Assembly (NCBI GenBank): GCA_017694275.1
Contig: JADINB010000135.1
Location: 1 to 8,829, forward strand
DNA length: 8,829 bases
Origin: Candidatus Egerieousia excrementavium
GTDB taxonomy: Bacteria; Bacteroidota; Bacteroidia; Bacteroidales; UBA932
Direction of reading: 5' to 3'
The notes below the pieces were generated by a model that was not told the origin of the DNA, searched no databases, and worked only from the letters and a program-made list of their open reading frames with translations. How positions within the stretch are numbered: position 1 is the stretch's first letter; each line of letters starts with the position of its first letter. Below, piece after piece: positions 1 through 7,325 of this stretch. A program made the translations under genes and the position numbers.

Positions 1-834
1 CTCTGTTGCGACTTTGTCCGTATGAATCCATACCAGCCATGCCAACTGCTGCACATAAGATGAGTGGTTATCCACTATCTGGCATATTCTTTCGGCCAGT
101 TCTTTCGAGATATGTTTGCCCGTAGCCTCGAAACGTCCGCAGATGTAGTCGATCCAATCCGGCGTGCCTATCTTCTGTAAATAGATGGCGTCGCCGAACT
201 TGTAAAACGGCAGGCTCTTTTTCTCGAACAGTTCGTTCATCAGATGTTTCTTGCTGCCGAACAGACAATAAGAGACCGATTTCTGCAACTGCCATACGGA
301 ACGCAGCCGCTTCTGGAATGTCTTGGAATCCTTGAACTCGGCGATCTGCTGGAATTCGTCGATGCAGACGACGATATGATAACCTTTTTTCTGCGCTATC
401 TTTTCGGGGAGTTGCAGGATTTCGTCGATGTCGCTGCTCTTGGGGTTCATGTCGAGCGATATGGAGAAGTCCGTCATCGGGTCCGTCCCTATCGAGATTT
501 TAGGGCTGATACGGGAAAGGAATAATTTGATATTCTCCAGCCATTCATCCACCTTCGAGGAGGTCTGTTTGAGAACGGCAGACGCAAAGGCATCGTAAAA
601 ATCCCGGTCGCTGCGGCACGAGAAAATGTCGATATAAACGATTTTCAATTTATCGGACTGTGCCAGGCGAGATGCTTTCTGCACTAAAGAGGTCTTTCCC
701 CAGCGGCGGGGCGAGATCAGCACCGTGTTCACGCCGTGCCGGAAATTCAGCAACAGGCGTTCCGTTTCTTTCTCCCGGTCGGTAAAGTTGTCGCCTGACG
801 TGGCGACACCGAATATAAAAGGCTTGTTCTCCAT
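1..834 (-). CDS. AAA-type ATPase (archaeal ATPase_2-like), C-terminus outside window
   Basis: The frame is open from an ATG at 834 to the window edge, giving 278 residues with no stop, so the C-terminus is missing. It looks like a P-loop ATPase of the group called archaeal ATPase_2 (PF01637-like), common in Bacteroidetes and annotated simply as ATP-binding protein. The Walker A segment is SPRRWGKTS (residues 41-49), with Ser where the first Gly of GxxxxGKT is usual. Walker B is HIVVCIDEF (153-161). A later stretch, LFGSKKHLM near 191-199 followed by LPFYKFG, resembles the sensor region of this group. There is no signal peptide or membrane segment. ATG 834 is the only ATG between the upstream in-frame stop near 950 and the gene body, and it lies just downstream of a good promoter. 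Its substrate is unknown; relatives often stand alone, and some carry a C-terminal winged helix or nuclease domain that cannot be seen here. Codon use differs from proA, suggesting transfer. Confidence 0.85.
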   Translation of the reverse strand, partial: MENKPFIFGVATSGDNFTDREKETERLLLNFRHGVNTVLISPRRWGKTSLVQKASRLAQSDKLKIVYIDIFSCRSDRDFYDAFASAVLKQTSSKVDEWLENIKLFLSRISPKISIGTDPMTDFSISLDMNPKSSDIDEILQLPEKIAQKKGYHIVVCIDEFQQIAEFKDSKTFQKRLRSVWQLQKSVSYCLFGSKKHLMNELFEKKSLPFYKFGDAIYLQKIGTPDWIDYICGRFEATGKHISKELAERICQIVDNHSSYVQQLAWLVWIHTDKVATE

Positions 835-857
835 GATCTTCAACTGTTGTTCCAGCG

Positions 858-888
858 CAAAGGTAAGTAATATATTTATTACTAACAA
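858..888 (-). promoter_or_regulatory. Bacteroidetes-type promoter for the ATPase gene
   Basis: Read on the minus strand, a -33 TTG (888-886) is followed after 20 bases by TACCTTTG (865-858), a full match to the TAnnTTTG -7 element used by the Bacteroidetes primary sigma factor. Transcription would begin near 850-853, leaving a leader of under 20 bases before the ATG at 834. The region between the two elements is very AT-rich and contains an inverted repeat. Confidence 0.7.
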
Positions 889-900
889 TATTATTACTAA
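866..900. repeat. Three AGTAATA heptamers forming a possible operator
   Basis: AGTAATA occurs at 866-872 on the plus strand and, inverted, at 877-883 and 892-898 (as TATTACT). The first two form a 7-base inverted repeat around a 4-base centre, lying exactly between the -7 and -33 elements of the ATPase promoter. The second and third are part of a 10-base direct repeat, TTATTACTAA, at 876-885 and 891-900. The arrangement is visible in the sequence; its role as a binding site for a repressor or for self-control by the ATPase locus is inference. AT-rich sequence makes chance repeats more likely. Confidence 0.4.
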
Positions 901-930
901 TAAAGTCGTTAGGAGTATCGGGGTTAGACC

Positions 931-1065
931 GAAGCCCGTTTCAGGCTTTTATCAACAAGGAAAATGCGTCGTTCCGCATGGTTGCGGTCGGGCACTCGGC
1001 GGACATTCGTGTATCTTCGGGCATCGGGCATTTGCCGAAACCGTTTTCTCTCCGGGCTTGCCCGT
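931..1065. other. Cluster of short hairpins, possible structured RNA or element relic
   Basis: Three clean inverted repeats lie within 135 bases: AAGCC/GGCTT at 932-936 and 944-948, CCGCA/TGCGG at 974-978 and 983-987 with a 4-base loop, and CGGG/CCCG at 1053-1056 and 1061-1064 with a 4-base loop. A fourth, imperfect one (CGGGCA / TGCCG, one bulged base) lies near 1025-1037. The first is followed by TTTT on the plus strand, like a weak terminator. Whether these belong to one RNA, to end structures of a mobile element, or to chance in GC-rich sequence cannot be settled from one copy. Confidence 0.3.
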
Positions 1066-1096
1066 CTGACAGTAAAATCCCATAGGGGAAGCCTAA

Positions 1097-1290
1097 TGCC
1101 ACAACCGCCTTACGTCGTTGGAAGAGTTGACATTCAATCTGCAAGCAGAGGCAATAGAATTATCCGCTACACAATGGGCAATAGAACAGGAAACTATTAT
1201 TATGGAACGGCACAGGTGAATCGCTCCATTATTTGAGGACGATTTCAGGTGACGCATTAACATTAACGAAATCAGGAGGCTTTGTAAAAA
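1097..1290 (+). pseudogene. Protein-like frame with two in-frame TGA codons, possible gene relic
   Basis: After a TAA at 1094-1096, the plus-strand frame reads LEELTFNLQAEAIEL from a TTG at 1118, continues to WAIEQETIIMERHR and stops at TGA 1217-1219. The same frame then gives IAPLFEDDFR before a second TGA at 1250-1252, and then INEIRRLCKK up to the dnaE terminator. The amphipathic, Glu/Leu/Ile-rich pattern looks more like real protein than the two competing frames. No ATG, promoter or ribosome site supports an intact gene, so a relic is the best reading. Family not recognised. The 33-codon piece at 1118-1219 could alternatively be a small protein starting at TTG. Confidence 0.25.
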
Positions 1291-1303
1291 GAGTACTCAC
1301 TCT
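1286..1303 (-). terminator. Candidate Rho-independent terminator at the end of dnaE
   Basis: On the minus strand AGAGT (1303-1299), a 4-base loop and ACTCT (1294-1290) are followed by T5 (1290-1286, sharing one base with the stem). The hairpin includes the dnaE stop codon TGA (1299-1297). The stem is only five pairs with two G-C pairs, so it would be weak. A longer alternative fold pairs GAATACTC with the palindrome GAGTACTC, with one mismatch. Confidence 0.35.
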
Positions 1304-4300
1304 ATCGAGTATTCGAATCCGTAGGATTCTATAAGTTCTATCAGTTCTGCGGTAATGTCTATGTTGTATTTTCTGGAAACCAGCTCTACGGCAATTTTTT
1401 CCTTGTATTCCAGTATTCTTACGTTGAAAGGTTTTTTCCCTTTTGTCTGTTTGAGCAGTTTGAGCAGTTTTTTGCGGAACTGTGCGTCTATCTTGTCGGC
1501 AGGAAGTGTCAGCGTAAAGGATTTGAGAAGCTCTTCAATGACATTTGCCAGCAGGGAAACCTTGCGGATTCGCAGTTCATAGCCTGTAATCTCCCTTTTT
1601 TCTTCATTGTTGTTCTCCTTTTTTGCCTGGTAACGCGGCACAAAGGCACAACGCAGGTAAAGTGCCTGTCCCTCTTCCATATAAGGAATGAAATTCTCAT
1701 AATCCTTGCCAAAGAGAGATTGTGAAAGTGAACCGCTGTAGTCTTCCAGTGAGAATGTGGCATACGGGCGGCCTGTCTTTGTGTTTTTTCTGACCACGTT
1801 GCCCACCAGGCCCGCAATGGAGAACTCTTTCTCTCCGAATTCGCTGTACAGCCCTTCTTTCATTACCTGGTTGATTTTCTGCAGCGTGAACTGTACAAGA
1901 TGCTTCATCTCAAACCTGTATATGTCGAGCGGATGGGCAGAGAGGTAGATTCCGGTGAGTTCTTTCTCCTTTTTCAGGAACTCCAGCTTGTTTGTCTCGC
2001 CGGTTACCGGAATTTCAGGAGGTGTGGGCTTGAATCCTTCGTCTTCCATCTGGAAGAGCGATGAAGAGTTGTTCAGAGTATCTGCCGCAACCTTTGAGCC
2101 GTACCGGCACAGTGCCTCAATAAAGAGTTCTCCCTTTGCGTTGACGGCAAAAAACTGCTCCCTGCGAATTTCTGGAAATGAGTCGAAGGCTCCTGCATAC
2201 GCAAGGGATTCTATGGTTTTTTTATTGACGGGAGCCTTGGCAGAACTTCTCTCTATAAAGTCGAATATGTTTTTGTACGGGCCGTCTGCGCGTCCTTCTA
2301 TTATGCTGTTCACTACAGCCGCTCCAACTCCCTTTACTCCTGCCATCCCAAAACGGATGTTTCCCTCTTTGTTTACAGTGAACGTGACGTCACTTTCGTT
2401 TATGTCGGGTCCTAGAACCGAAATCCCCATCCTGCGGCACTCATCCATGAGTTTCTTTATATCCTCTATGTTGTTGAGGTTGCTGCTGAGGTTGGCCGCC
2501 ATGAATTCAGCAGGGTAGTTGGCCTTAAGATAGGCAGTCTGATAGCCTACCCATGCGTAACATGTCGCGTGCGACTTGTTGAAGGCATATTCTGCAAAGG
2601 CTGTCCAGTCTTTCCATATCTTCTCCAGTATCTCCTTGGGATGCCCGTTTTCTATTCCGCCATCCATGAACTTTGTCTGTAGTTCCATCATTTTGTCTAT
2701 GAGTTTTTTACCCATAGCCTTGCGCAGACCGTCGGCCTGGCCTTTTGTAAATCCGGCCAACTTTTGCGAAAGAAGCATCACCTGCTCCTGATAGACGGTT
2801 ACACCATAGGTGTCTTTCAGAATCTCTTCCATCTCCGGCAGGTCATATTCAATCTTCTTGCGTCCGTGCTTGCGGTCTACAAAATCGGGAATATAGTCCA
2901 TAGGGCCCGGACGGTAAAGTGCATTCATGGCAATGAGGTCTTCGAACCTGTTAGGTTTCAGTTCTCTCAGCCATTTCTGCATTCCTTCGGACTCAAACTG
3001 GAATGTGGCAACGGTTTCGCCTCGTCCGAAAAGTTCATAAGTTGCGGCATCATCCAGGGGGATATGGTCTATATCCAGTTCTATCCCTCTGTGCTTTTTT
3101 ATGTTGGAGACTGTTTCCTTTAAAATGGAGAGTGTCCTTAGCCCGAGAAAGTCCATCTTGAGCATTCCCACGTCTTCTATGAACTTGCCTTCATATTGCG
3201 ACACCCACATGTCTTCACCGCTCTCCTTGTCTTTGGCTATGGAGATTGGAATATGCTCCAGAAGGTTGTCGCGTCCTATGATTACGGCACAGGCGTGTAC
3301 ACCGGTATTCCTTACGCATCCTTCCAGTTCCATCGCATATTCGAGGGTCTCCCTTACTTCCGGGATTTCAGAGTGTTCATAGGCCTCCTTAAGTTCCGGA
3401 ATCCGTTCCATGCAGTTCTTGATTGTGGCTGGAATCTTTTTTGTCTCTTCTGTCTCATGGCCGTCTTTCCCAACCTTTTTTACCTTCTCTTCAAAAGGCT
3501 TTGTCGGAATGAGGTTGGCAAGTCGCGTAGATTCCGCAAGCGGCACCTGCTCTATTCTGGCTATATCCTTTATGGCGCTTTTGGCGGCCATGGTGCCAAA
3601 GGTTATCACATGGGAAACATGGTCCTTGCCATACTTTTGCTCAACGTACTGCAATACCTTTCCCCGCCCTTCGTCATCGAAATCTATATCTATATCCGGC
3701 ATGGAGATACGCTCTGGGTTGAGGAAGCGTTCAAAGAGCAGATCATATTTCATGGGGTCTATCTGAGTTATCCCAAGACAGTAGGCGGCAACCGAACCAG
3801 CTGCCGAACCTCTGCCCGGACCTACCCATACTCCCATTTTACGTGCAGCGGCTATAAAGTCCTGCACTATCAGGAAGTAGTCTGGAAAGCCCATGTTGGC
3901 AATAGTGGCGAGCTCAAAGTCTATCCTCTCCTTAATTTCCTGAGTTATTTCGCTGTAACGCTGCCTGGCCCCTTCATAGGTAAGATGCTTCAGATAGATG
4001 TTCGAATCATTGAACTCTTCCGGCAGAATGAACCGGGGCAGGATATGGCCGCAGTCGATAGAATATCTTTCCACCTTTTCGGCAACTTCGAGGGTGTTTT
4101 CTATGACTTCGGGGTGCTCCGGAAAGAGTGCGCGCATCTGCTCCTCACTTTTAAGATACTCCTGCTGCGTATATCGCAACCGGTCTGTATCCGTTACATT
4201 GGCATTTGTGTTTATGCAGATAAGGCGGTCGTGTGCAGGTCCGTCTTCCCTGGCGGCAAAGTGTACGTCGTTGGTTGCTATGATTTTTACCCCACATTCC

Positions 4301-4911
4301 TTCGCCAGCTCAAAAATCGCCCTGTTTACAATCGTCTGCTGCTCGTATACCTCATTGCTCATCCCAGGCACCTCTGTCTTGTGAAGCTGGACTTCCAGAT
4401 AGTAGTCTTCTCCAAAAAGTTTCTTGTACCAGAGAATGCTCTCCCTGGCTCCTGCAATGTCGCCTTTCCGTATCTTCTGCGGAACCTCACCGGCAAGACA
4501 GGCAGATGAGCATATCAGATTTTCATGGTATTGTTCCAGTAACTGTTTGTCTATCTTTGGCTTGTAATAAAACCCCTCTACGTGGCCAAGTGAAACCAAC
4601 TTTACCAGATTATAGTATCCCTGCAGATTTTTCGCCAGTAATATCAGGTGGTTGGCACTCTGGTCTTCTCTTCCCCGTTTGGTGAACCTGCCTTCGGGAT
4701 TTACGTAGACTTCGCATCCGACAATCGGCTTTATGTCGGGAAATCCTTTTGCTACCTTGAAAAATTCCTTGACCCCGAACATGTTTCCATGGTCGGTGAT
4801 TGCAAGCGCCGGCTGTTTGTCTGCCGCAGCCCTCTGGAAAAGACTTTTAATAGGTGCAGCTCCGTCAAGGACAGAATAATAACTGTGTACGTGAAGATGG
4901 ACAAAAGACAT
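1297..4911 (-). CDS. dnaE: DNA polymerase III alpha subunit
   Basis: This is the replicative polymerase subunit, acting at the fork with the clamp and clamp loader. The product is 1204 residues, near the family norm of about 1150-1250. In order: PHP domain (1 to about 270, starting with HLHVHS and including TDHGN, GCEVY and TNDVHF); palm with GPGRGSAAGS near 365 and the catalytic pair in PDIDIDF (Asp406, Asp408), the third Asp in KMDFLG (Asp587); fingers with YRPGPMD near 667 and YQEQVM near 708; helix-hairpin-helix GVKGVG near 858; OB fold about 1028-1118; a C-terminal region likely to bind tau. There is no inserted DnaQ-type exonuclease, so this is DnaE and not PolC. A GTG at 4941 would add ten residues, but it sits at or upstream of the expected transcription start, and ATG 4911 gives the family N-terminus. 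The gene lies 57 bases after proA. Confidence 0.97.
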   Translation of the reverse strand: MSFVHLHVHSYYSVLDGAAPIKSLFQRAAADKQPALAITDHGNMFGVKEFFKVAKGFPDIKPIVGCEVYVNPEGRFTKRGREDQSANHLILLAKNLQGYYNLVKLVSLGHVEGFYYKPKIDKQLLEQYHENLICSSACLAGEVPQKIRKGDIAGARESILWYKKLFGEDYYLEVQLHKTEVPGMSNEVYEQQTIVNRAIFELAKECGVKIIATNDVHFAAREDGPAHDRLICINTNANVTDTDRLRYTQQEYLKSEEQMRALFPEHPEVIENTLEVAEKVERYSIDCGHILPRFILPEEFNDSNIYLKHLTYEGARQRYSEITQEIKERIDFELATIANMGFPDYFLIVQDFIAAARKMGVWVGPGRGSAAGSVAAYCLGITQIDPMKYDLLFERFLNPERISMPDIDIDFDDEGRGKVLQYVEQKYGKDHVSHVITFGTMAAKSAIKDIARIEQVPLAESTRLANLIPTKPFEEKVKKVGKDGHETEETKKIPATIKNCMERIPELKEAYEHSEIPEVRETLEYAMELEGCVRNTGVHACAVIIGRDNLLEHIPISIAKDKESGEDMWVSQYEGKFIEDVGMLKMDFLGLRTLSILKETVSNIKKHRGIELDIDHIPLDDAATYELFGRGETVATFQFESEGMQKWLRELKPNRFEDLIAMNALYRPGPMDYIPDFVDRKHGRKKIEYDLPEMEEILKDTYGVTVYQEQVMLLSQKLAGFTKGQADGLRKAMGKKLIDKMMELQTKFMDGGIENGHPKEILEKIWKDWTAFAEYAFNKSHATCYAWVGYQTAYLKANYPAEFMAANLSSNLNNIEDIKKLMDECRRMGISVLGPDINESDVTFTVNKEGNIRFGMAGVKGVGAAVVNSIIEGRADGPYKNIFDFIERSSAKAPVNKKTIESLAYAGAFDSFPEIRREQFFAVNAKGELFIEALCRYGSKVAADTLNNSSSLFQMEDEGFKPTPPEIPVTGETNKLEFLKKEKELTGIYLSAHPLDIYRFEMKHLVQFTLQKINQVMKEGLYSEFGEKEFSIAGLVGNVVRKNTKTGRPYATFSLEDYSGSLSQSLFGKDYENFIPYMEEGQALYLRCAFVPRYQAKKENNNEEKREITGYELRIRKVSLLANVIEELLKSFTLTLPADKIDAQFRKKLLKLLKQTKGKKPFNVRILEYKEKIAVELVSRKYNIDITAELIELIESYGFEYSIE

Positions 4912-4942
4912 ATTTACGGGGGTTTTATTTATTAACTCCACA

Positions 4943-4950
4943 CAAAGGTA
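4943..4950 (-). promoter_or_regulatory. -7 element of the likely dnaE promoter
   Basis: Read on the minus strand, TACCTTTG (4950-4943) is a full match to TAnnTTTG and identical to the element ahead of the ATPase gene. No TTG is found 19-21 bases upstream; the nearest is 13 bases away, so the -33 half is poor. Transcription would start near 4935-4938, giving a leader of about 25 bases before ATG 4911. This would let dnaE be transcribed apart from the pro genes, though no terminator separates them. Confidence 0.5.
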
Positions 4951-4968
4951 GAGAAAAATAAGGCAAAA

Positions 4969-6219
4969 TTATGGCCGGATCTGTCCTTTCCCCCGAATGA
5001 CCCATTTGTAGGTTGTTATCTCTTCAAGCGCCATGGGGCCGCGCGCATGCAGTTTCTGGGTGCTTATTCCAATCTCTGCCCCAAGACCGAACTGGGCACC
5101 GTCGGTAAACGAGGTGGGGGCGTTAGTATATACGCATGCAGCGTCTACGCCTGCAATGAATTTCATGCAGTTTTCCTCATTTTCAGAAATTATGGACTCG
5201 CTGTGTCCAGAACCATACTTTGTTATGTGCCTTATTGCATCATCTTGCGATCCGACAGTCTTGACAGCCATCTTGTAATCCAGAAATTCAGTTCCGAAAC
5301 TTGTATCAGAGGCATGAGAGAGAAGTTGCTGCGGGTAATGTCCGTCTAACGCAGCATATGCAGGTTCGTCTGCAAAAATTATGACATTGCTTTTTATCAA
5401 AGGGGCGCATATATGAGGCAGGTCTGCAAGTCTCGAACGGTGGATAATAAGACAGTCGAGCGCATTGCAGACACTTACCCTGCGTGTCTTGGAATTGTTT
5501 ACTGCATTTGTCCCTATTTCAAGGTCTCCCTCTTCATCAAAGTAGATGTGGCATACACCGGCCCCTGTCTCGATTACAGGAATCGTGGCATTTTCCCTGA
5601 CTGAATTTATAAGGGCTCCGCTTCCTCGCGGGATAATCAGGTCTACATAGTCCCTTGCATGGAGAAGTTCCTCCGTTGCCTCTCTGGTAGATGGCAGAAG
5701 TTCCGCCACGCAGGTATTCATCCCCTCTTTTTTCAACACTTCGTGTATTATATCTATTATTGCCCTGTTTGAGTGTTCCGCATCACTTCCTCCCTTGAGC
5801 AGGCAGCAGTTGCCGGATTTAAGGCAGAGTGAAAAGACATCGAACGTTACATTGGGGCGAGCTTCGTATATTATTCCAATTACACCAAAAGGTACCCTTA
5901 CCTTGCTTAATTCCAGTCCGTTTGGTAAAATCCGCCTTTCAATTGTCCGCCCTACCGGAGATGGAAGCGAGGCTACGTTCCGCATGTCTGACGCTATGGC
6001 TTCAAGCCGTTCCGGTGTCAGGCGAAGCCTGTCGAACTTGGGATTGTCCTTGTCCATGGCCGCCAGATCTTTTGCGTTTTCCTGAAGAATACGGCCGCTG
6101 TTTTTGCCGATGGCATCGGCTGTGCCCAGCAGGATGCCGTTGACCTTTTCCTGAGAGTAGCCTGCCATAAACTCTCTTGAGGCGGCACGCACATTTTCAA
6201 ATACAGATTTGCAATCCAT
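4969..6219 (-). CDS. proA: Glutamate-5-semialdehyde dehydrogenase (gamma-glutamyl phosphate reductase)
   Basis: The enzyme reduces gamma-glutamyl phosphate with NADPH to glutamate-5-semialdehyde, the second step from glutamate to proline, in the cytoplasm. At 416 residues it has the usual ProA length. It carries the family segments YEARPNVTFD (118-127), LLKGGSDAEHSN (140-151), IIPRGSGALI (195-204), the catalytic cysteine in SVCNALD (Cys251), and GLGAEIGISTQKLHARGPM (378-396). The start ATG at 6219 follows the proB stop by 9 bases, with no clear Shine-Dalgarno sequence but AT-rich sequence before it, as is common in Bacteroidetes. It is the last gene of the apparent rnr-proC-proB-proA unit. 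The ProB product, gamma-glutamyl phosphate, is labile, so adjacency with proB fits direct hand-over between the two enzymes. The gene favours ATA for Ile and uses AGG/AGA for nearly half its Arg codons. Confidence 0.97.
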   Translation of the reverse strand: MDCKSVFENVRAASREFMAGYSQEKVNGILLGTADAIGKNSGRILQENAKDLAAMDKDNPKFDRLRLTPERLEAIASDMRNVASLPSPVGRTIERRILPNGLELSKVRVPFGVIGIIYEARPNVTFDVFSLCLKSGNCCLLKGGSDAEHSNRAIIDIIHEVLKKEGMNTCVAELLPSTREATEELLHARDYVDLIIPRGSGALINSVRENATIPVIETGAGVCHIYFDEEGDLEIGTNAVNNSKTRRVSVCNALDCLIIHRSRLADLPHICAPLIKSNVIIFADEPAYAALDGHYPQQLLSHASDTSFGTEFLDYKMAVKTVGSQDDAIRHITKYGSGHSESIISENEENCMKFIAGVDAACVYTNAPTSFTDGAQFGLGAEIGISTQKLHARGPMALEEITTYKWVIRGKGQIRP

Positions 6220-6228
6220 GTCTCAAAA

Positions 6229-7323
6229 TCAATATAAAAAGAGATAATCGTAATGAATTATCGGGCGGCAGCCATGTTTCCCTGCTATCTGGGCCGCCTT
6301 GGCACTGTTGTAGGCGCTTTTGCCCATTCCCAGATTCTCTCCGTCTTCTGAAAGAACCATTATCAGGTCATCTTTCTCAAATTCTCCCTCAACTTTTGTT
6401 ACTCCGACAGGAAGTATGCTTGTGGCCCTTTCTCCTGAGATAGCCTTTACCGTATTGGCATTTATATATATAGACCCTTTTGCAAATCCGTTACTGTGGG
6501 CTATCCATTTTTTTACCCCGGAAAGATTATGCTGCTGCGGTATAAAGCGTGTAAAGGTATACTGGTCTGGAGTAAAAACCACGCCGGTTATTATGGACGC
6601 GTCTTTTTTCCCGTTGGCGATTACCACTGTTATTCCCTCTTTGGCAACCTTGGAGGCGATATTGTATTTTGTAACCATTCCTCCCCGGCCGAATCCTGAC
6701 TTGCCCGAACTTATATATCCTGTGAGGTCTGTACCTGGTTCCACTTCTCTGATTACCGTTGAGCCTTTCTCCTTGGGGTCTCCCTTGAAAATGCCGTCGA
6801 CATTGCTCAATATAAGTAAAATCTGTACATCCATCATTGTTGCGACAAGTCCGGAAAGCTCGTCATTGTCTGTAAACATGAGTTCGGTAATGCTTACCGT
6901 ATCATTTTCGTTTACAATGGGAATAATGCCGTTTTCCAGCATCGTTGAGATGCAGTTCTTCTGGTTGAGGTAGAGCGTGCGGGTCTTGAAGTTCTCCTTT
7001 GTCGTAAGAACCTGCCCGACCTGCAGACCGTAATCCCCGAAAAATTGCGAATAGAGATTCATGAGCGTTATCTGGCCTACAGCCGAGTAGAGCTGGCGCT
7101 GCTGCACGCTGTCGAGTTTTTTGACGACATGCTCCCTTATGGTGTCTCTTCCGCAGGCAACAGCACCGGATGAGATTAGTATTACCTCTATTCCTGATTC
7201 TCTGATCTTTGCTATTTCCCTGACAATTTCATAGATATGATGACGGTTTATGGAGCCGTCGTCATTGCTCAGTACATTGCTGCCTATCTTTATGGCAATT
7301 CTTCTTATGTTGTGGATATCCAT
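6229..7323 (-). CDS. proB: Glutamate 5-kinase with C-terminal PUA domain
   Basis: The enzyme phosphorylates glutamate to gamma-glutamyl phosphate, the committed and usually proline-inhibited first step of proline synthesis. The 364-residue product has an amino acid kinase domain (about 1-260) with IKIGSNVL (11-18), ISSGAVACG (50-58), IPIVNENDTVS (134-144), FTDNDELSG (150-158), SNVDGIF (173-179) and GRGGMVTK (212-219). A PUA domain follows (about 270-364). This is the long, two-domain form found in E. coli, and feedback control by proline is expected from the family. The frame remains open to 7599, but residues upstream of ATG 7323 are an out-of-frame reading of proC. ATG 7323 gives the family N-terminus and has an AAGGA site 6 bases before it. 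The start is 2 bases from the proC stop, implying coupled translation. Confidence 0.97.
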   Translation of the reverse strand: MDIHNIRRIAIKIGSNVLSNDDGSINRHHIYEIVREIAKIRESGIEVILISSGAVACGRDTIREHVVKKLDSVQQRQLYSAVGQITLMNLYSQFFGDYGLQVGQVLTTKENFKTRTLYLNQKNCISTMLENGIIPIVNENDTVSITELMFTDNDELSGLVATMMDVQILLILSNVDGIFKGDPKEKGSTVIREVEPGTDLTGYISSGKSGFGRGGMVTKYNIASKVAKEGITVVIANGKKDASIITGVVFTPDQYTFTRFIPQQHNLSGVKKWIAHSNGFAKGSIYINANTVKAISGERATSILPVGVTKVEGEFEKDDLIMVLSEDGENLGMGKSAYNSAKAAQIAGKHGCRPIIHYDYLFLY

Positions 7324-7325
7324 CT

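Larger units (their letters stand above)
835..1296. other. 462-base gap between the ATPase gene and dnaE, no convincing gene
   Basis: The 834-900 end holds the ATPase promoter and heptamer repeats. From about 931 to 1065 there are several short hairpins. From about 1097 to 1290 a plus-strand frame looks like decayed coding sequence. Open frames exist on both strands (964-1236 plus, 941-1144 minus), but they overlap each other, have no promoter or ribosome site, and have compositions typical of shadows. Short peptides of this kind resemble spurious predictions I associate with mobile-element-rich Bacteroidales intergenic DNA; that is an impression, not a search result. I see no tRNA, rRNA, CRISPR or clear insertion sequence ends. 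Confidence 0.6.

Noticed and set aside
68..295. A 75-codon minus-strand open frame within the ATPase gene
   Set aside because: The ATPase frame is continuous across it and carries family sequence, so this is an out-of-frame shadow.
932..950. Plus-strand terminator (AAGCC/GGCTT followed by TTTT)
   Set aside because: No plus-strand gene lies upstream to be terminated and the stem has only five pairs, so it is listed only as one of the hairpins.
941..1144. A 67-codon minus-strand open frame in the same gap
   Set aside because: No promoter or ribosome site, and it covers the hairpins. It resembles spurious short predictions; conservation at the protein level would be needed to reconsider.
964..1236. 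A 90-codon plus-strand open frame in the dnaE-ATPase gap
   Set aside because: Arg/Gly/Ser-rich, low-complexity composition, no ribosome site, and overlap with another frame. It looks like a shadow in non-coding or decayed DNA.
1274..1279. A perfect AGGAGG on the plus strand near the end of dnaE
   Set aside because: No start codon with an open frame follows at a usable distance. It might be a relic ribosome site or part of the decayed frame, but it stands alone.
3196..4509. A 437-codon open frame on the plus strand, inside dnaE
   Set aside because: It is antisense to strongly conserved dnaE sequence, has no family features and no promoter. It is a shadow frame.
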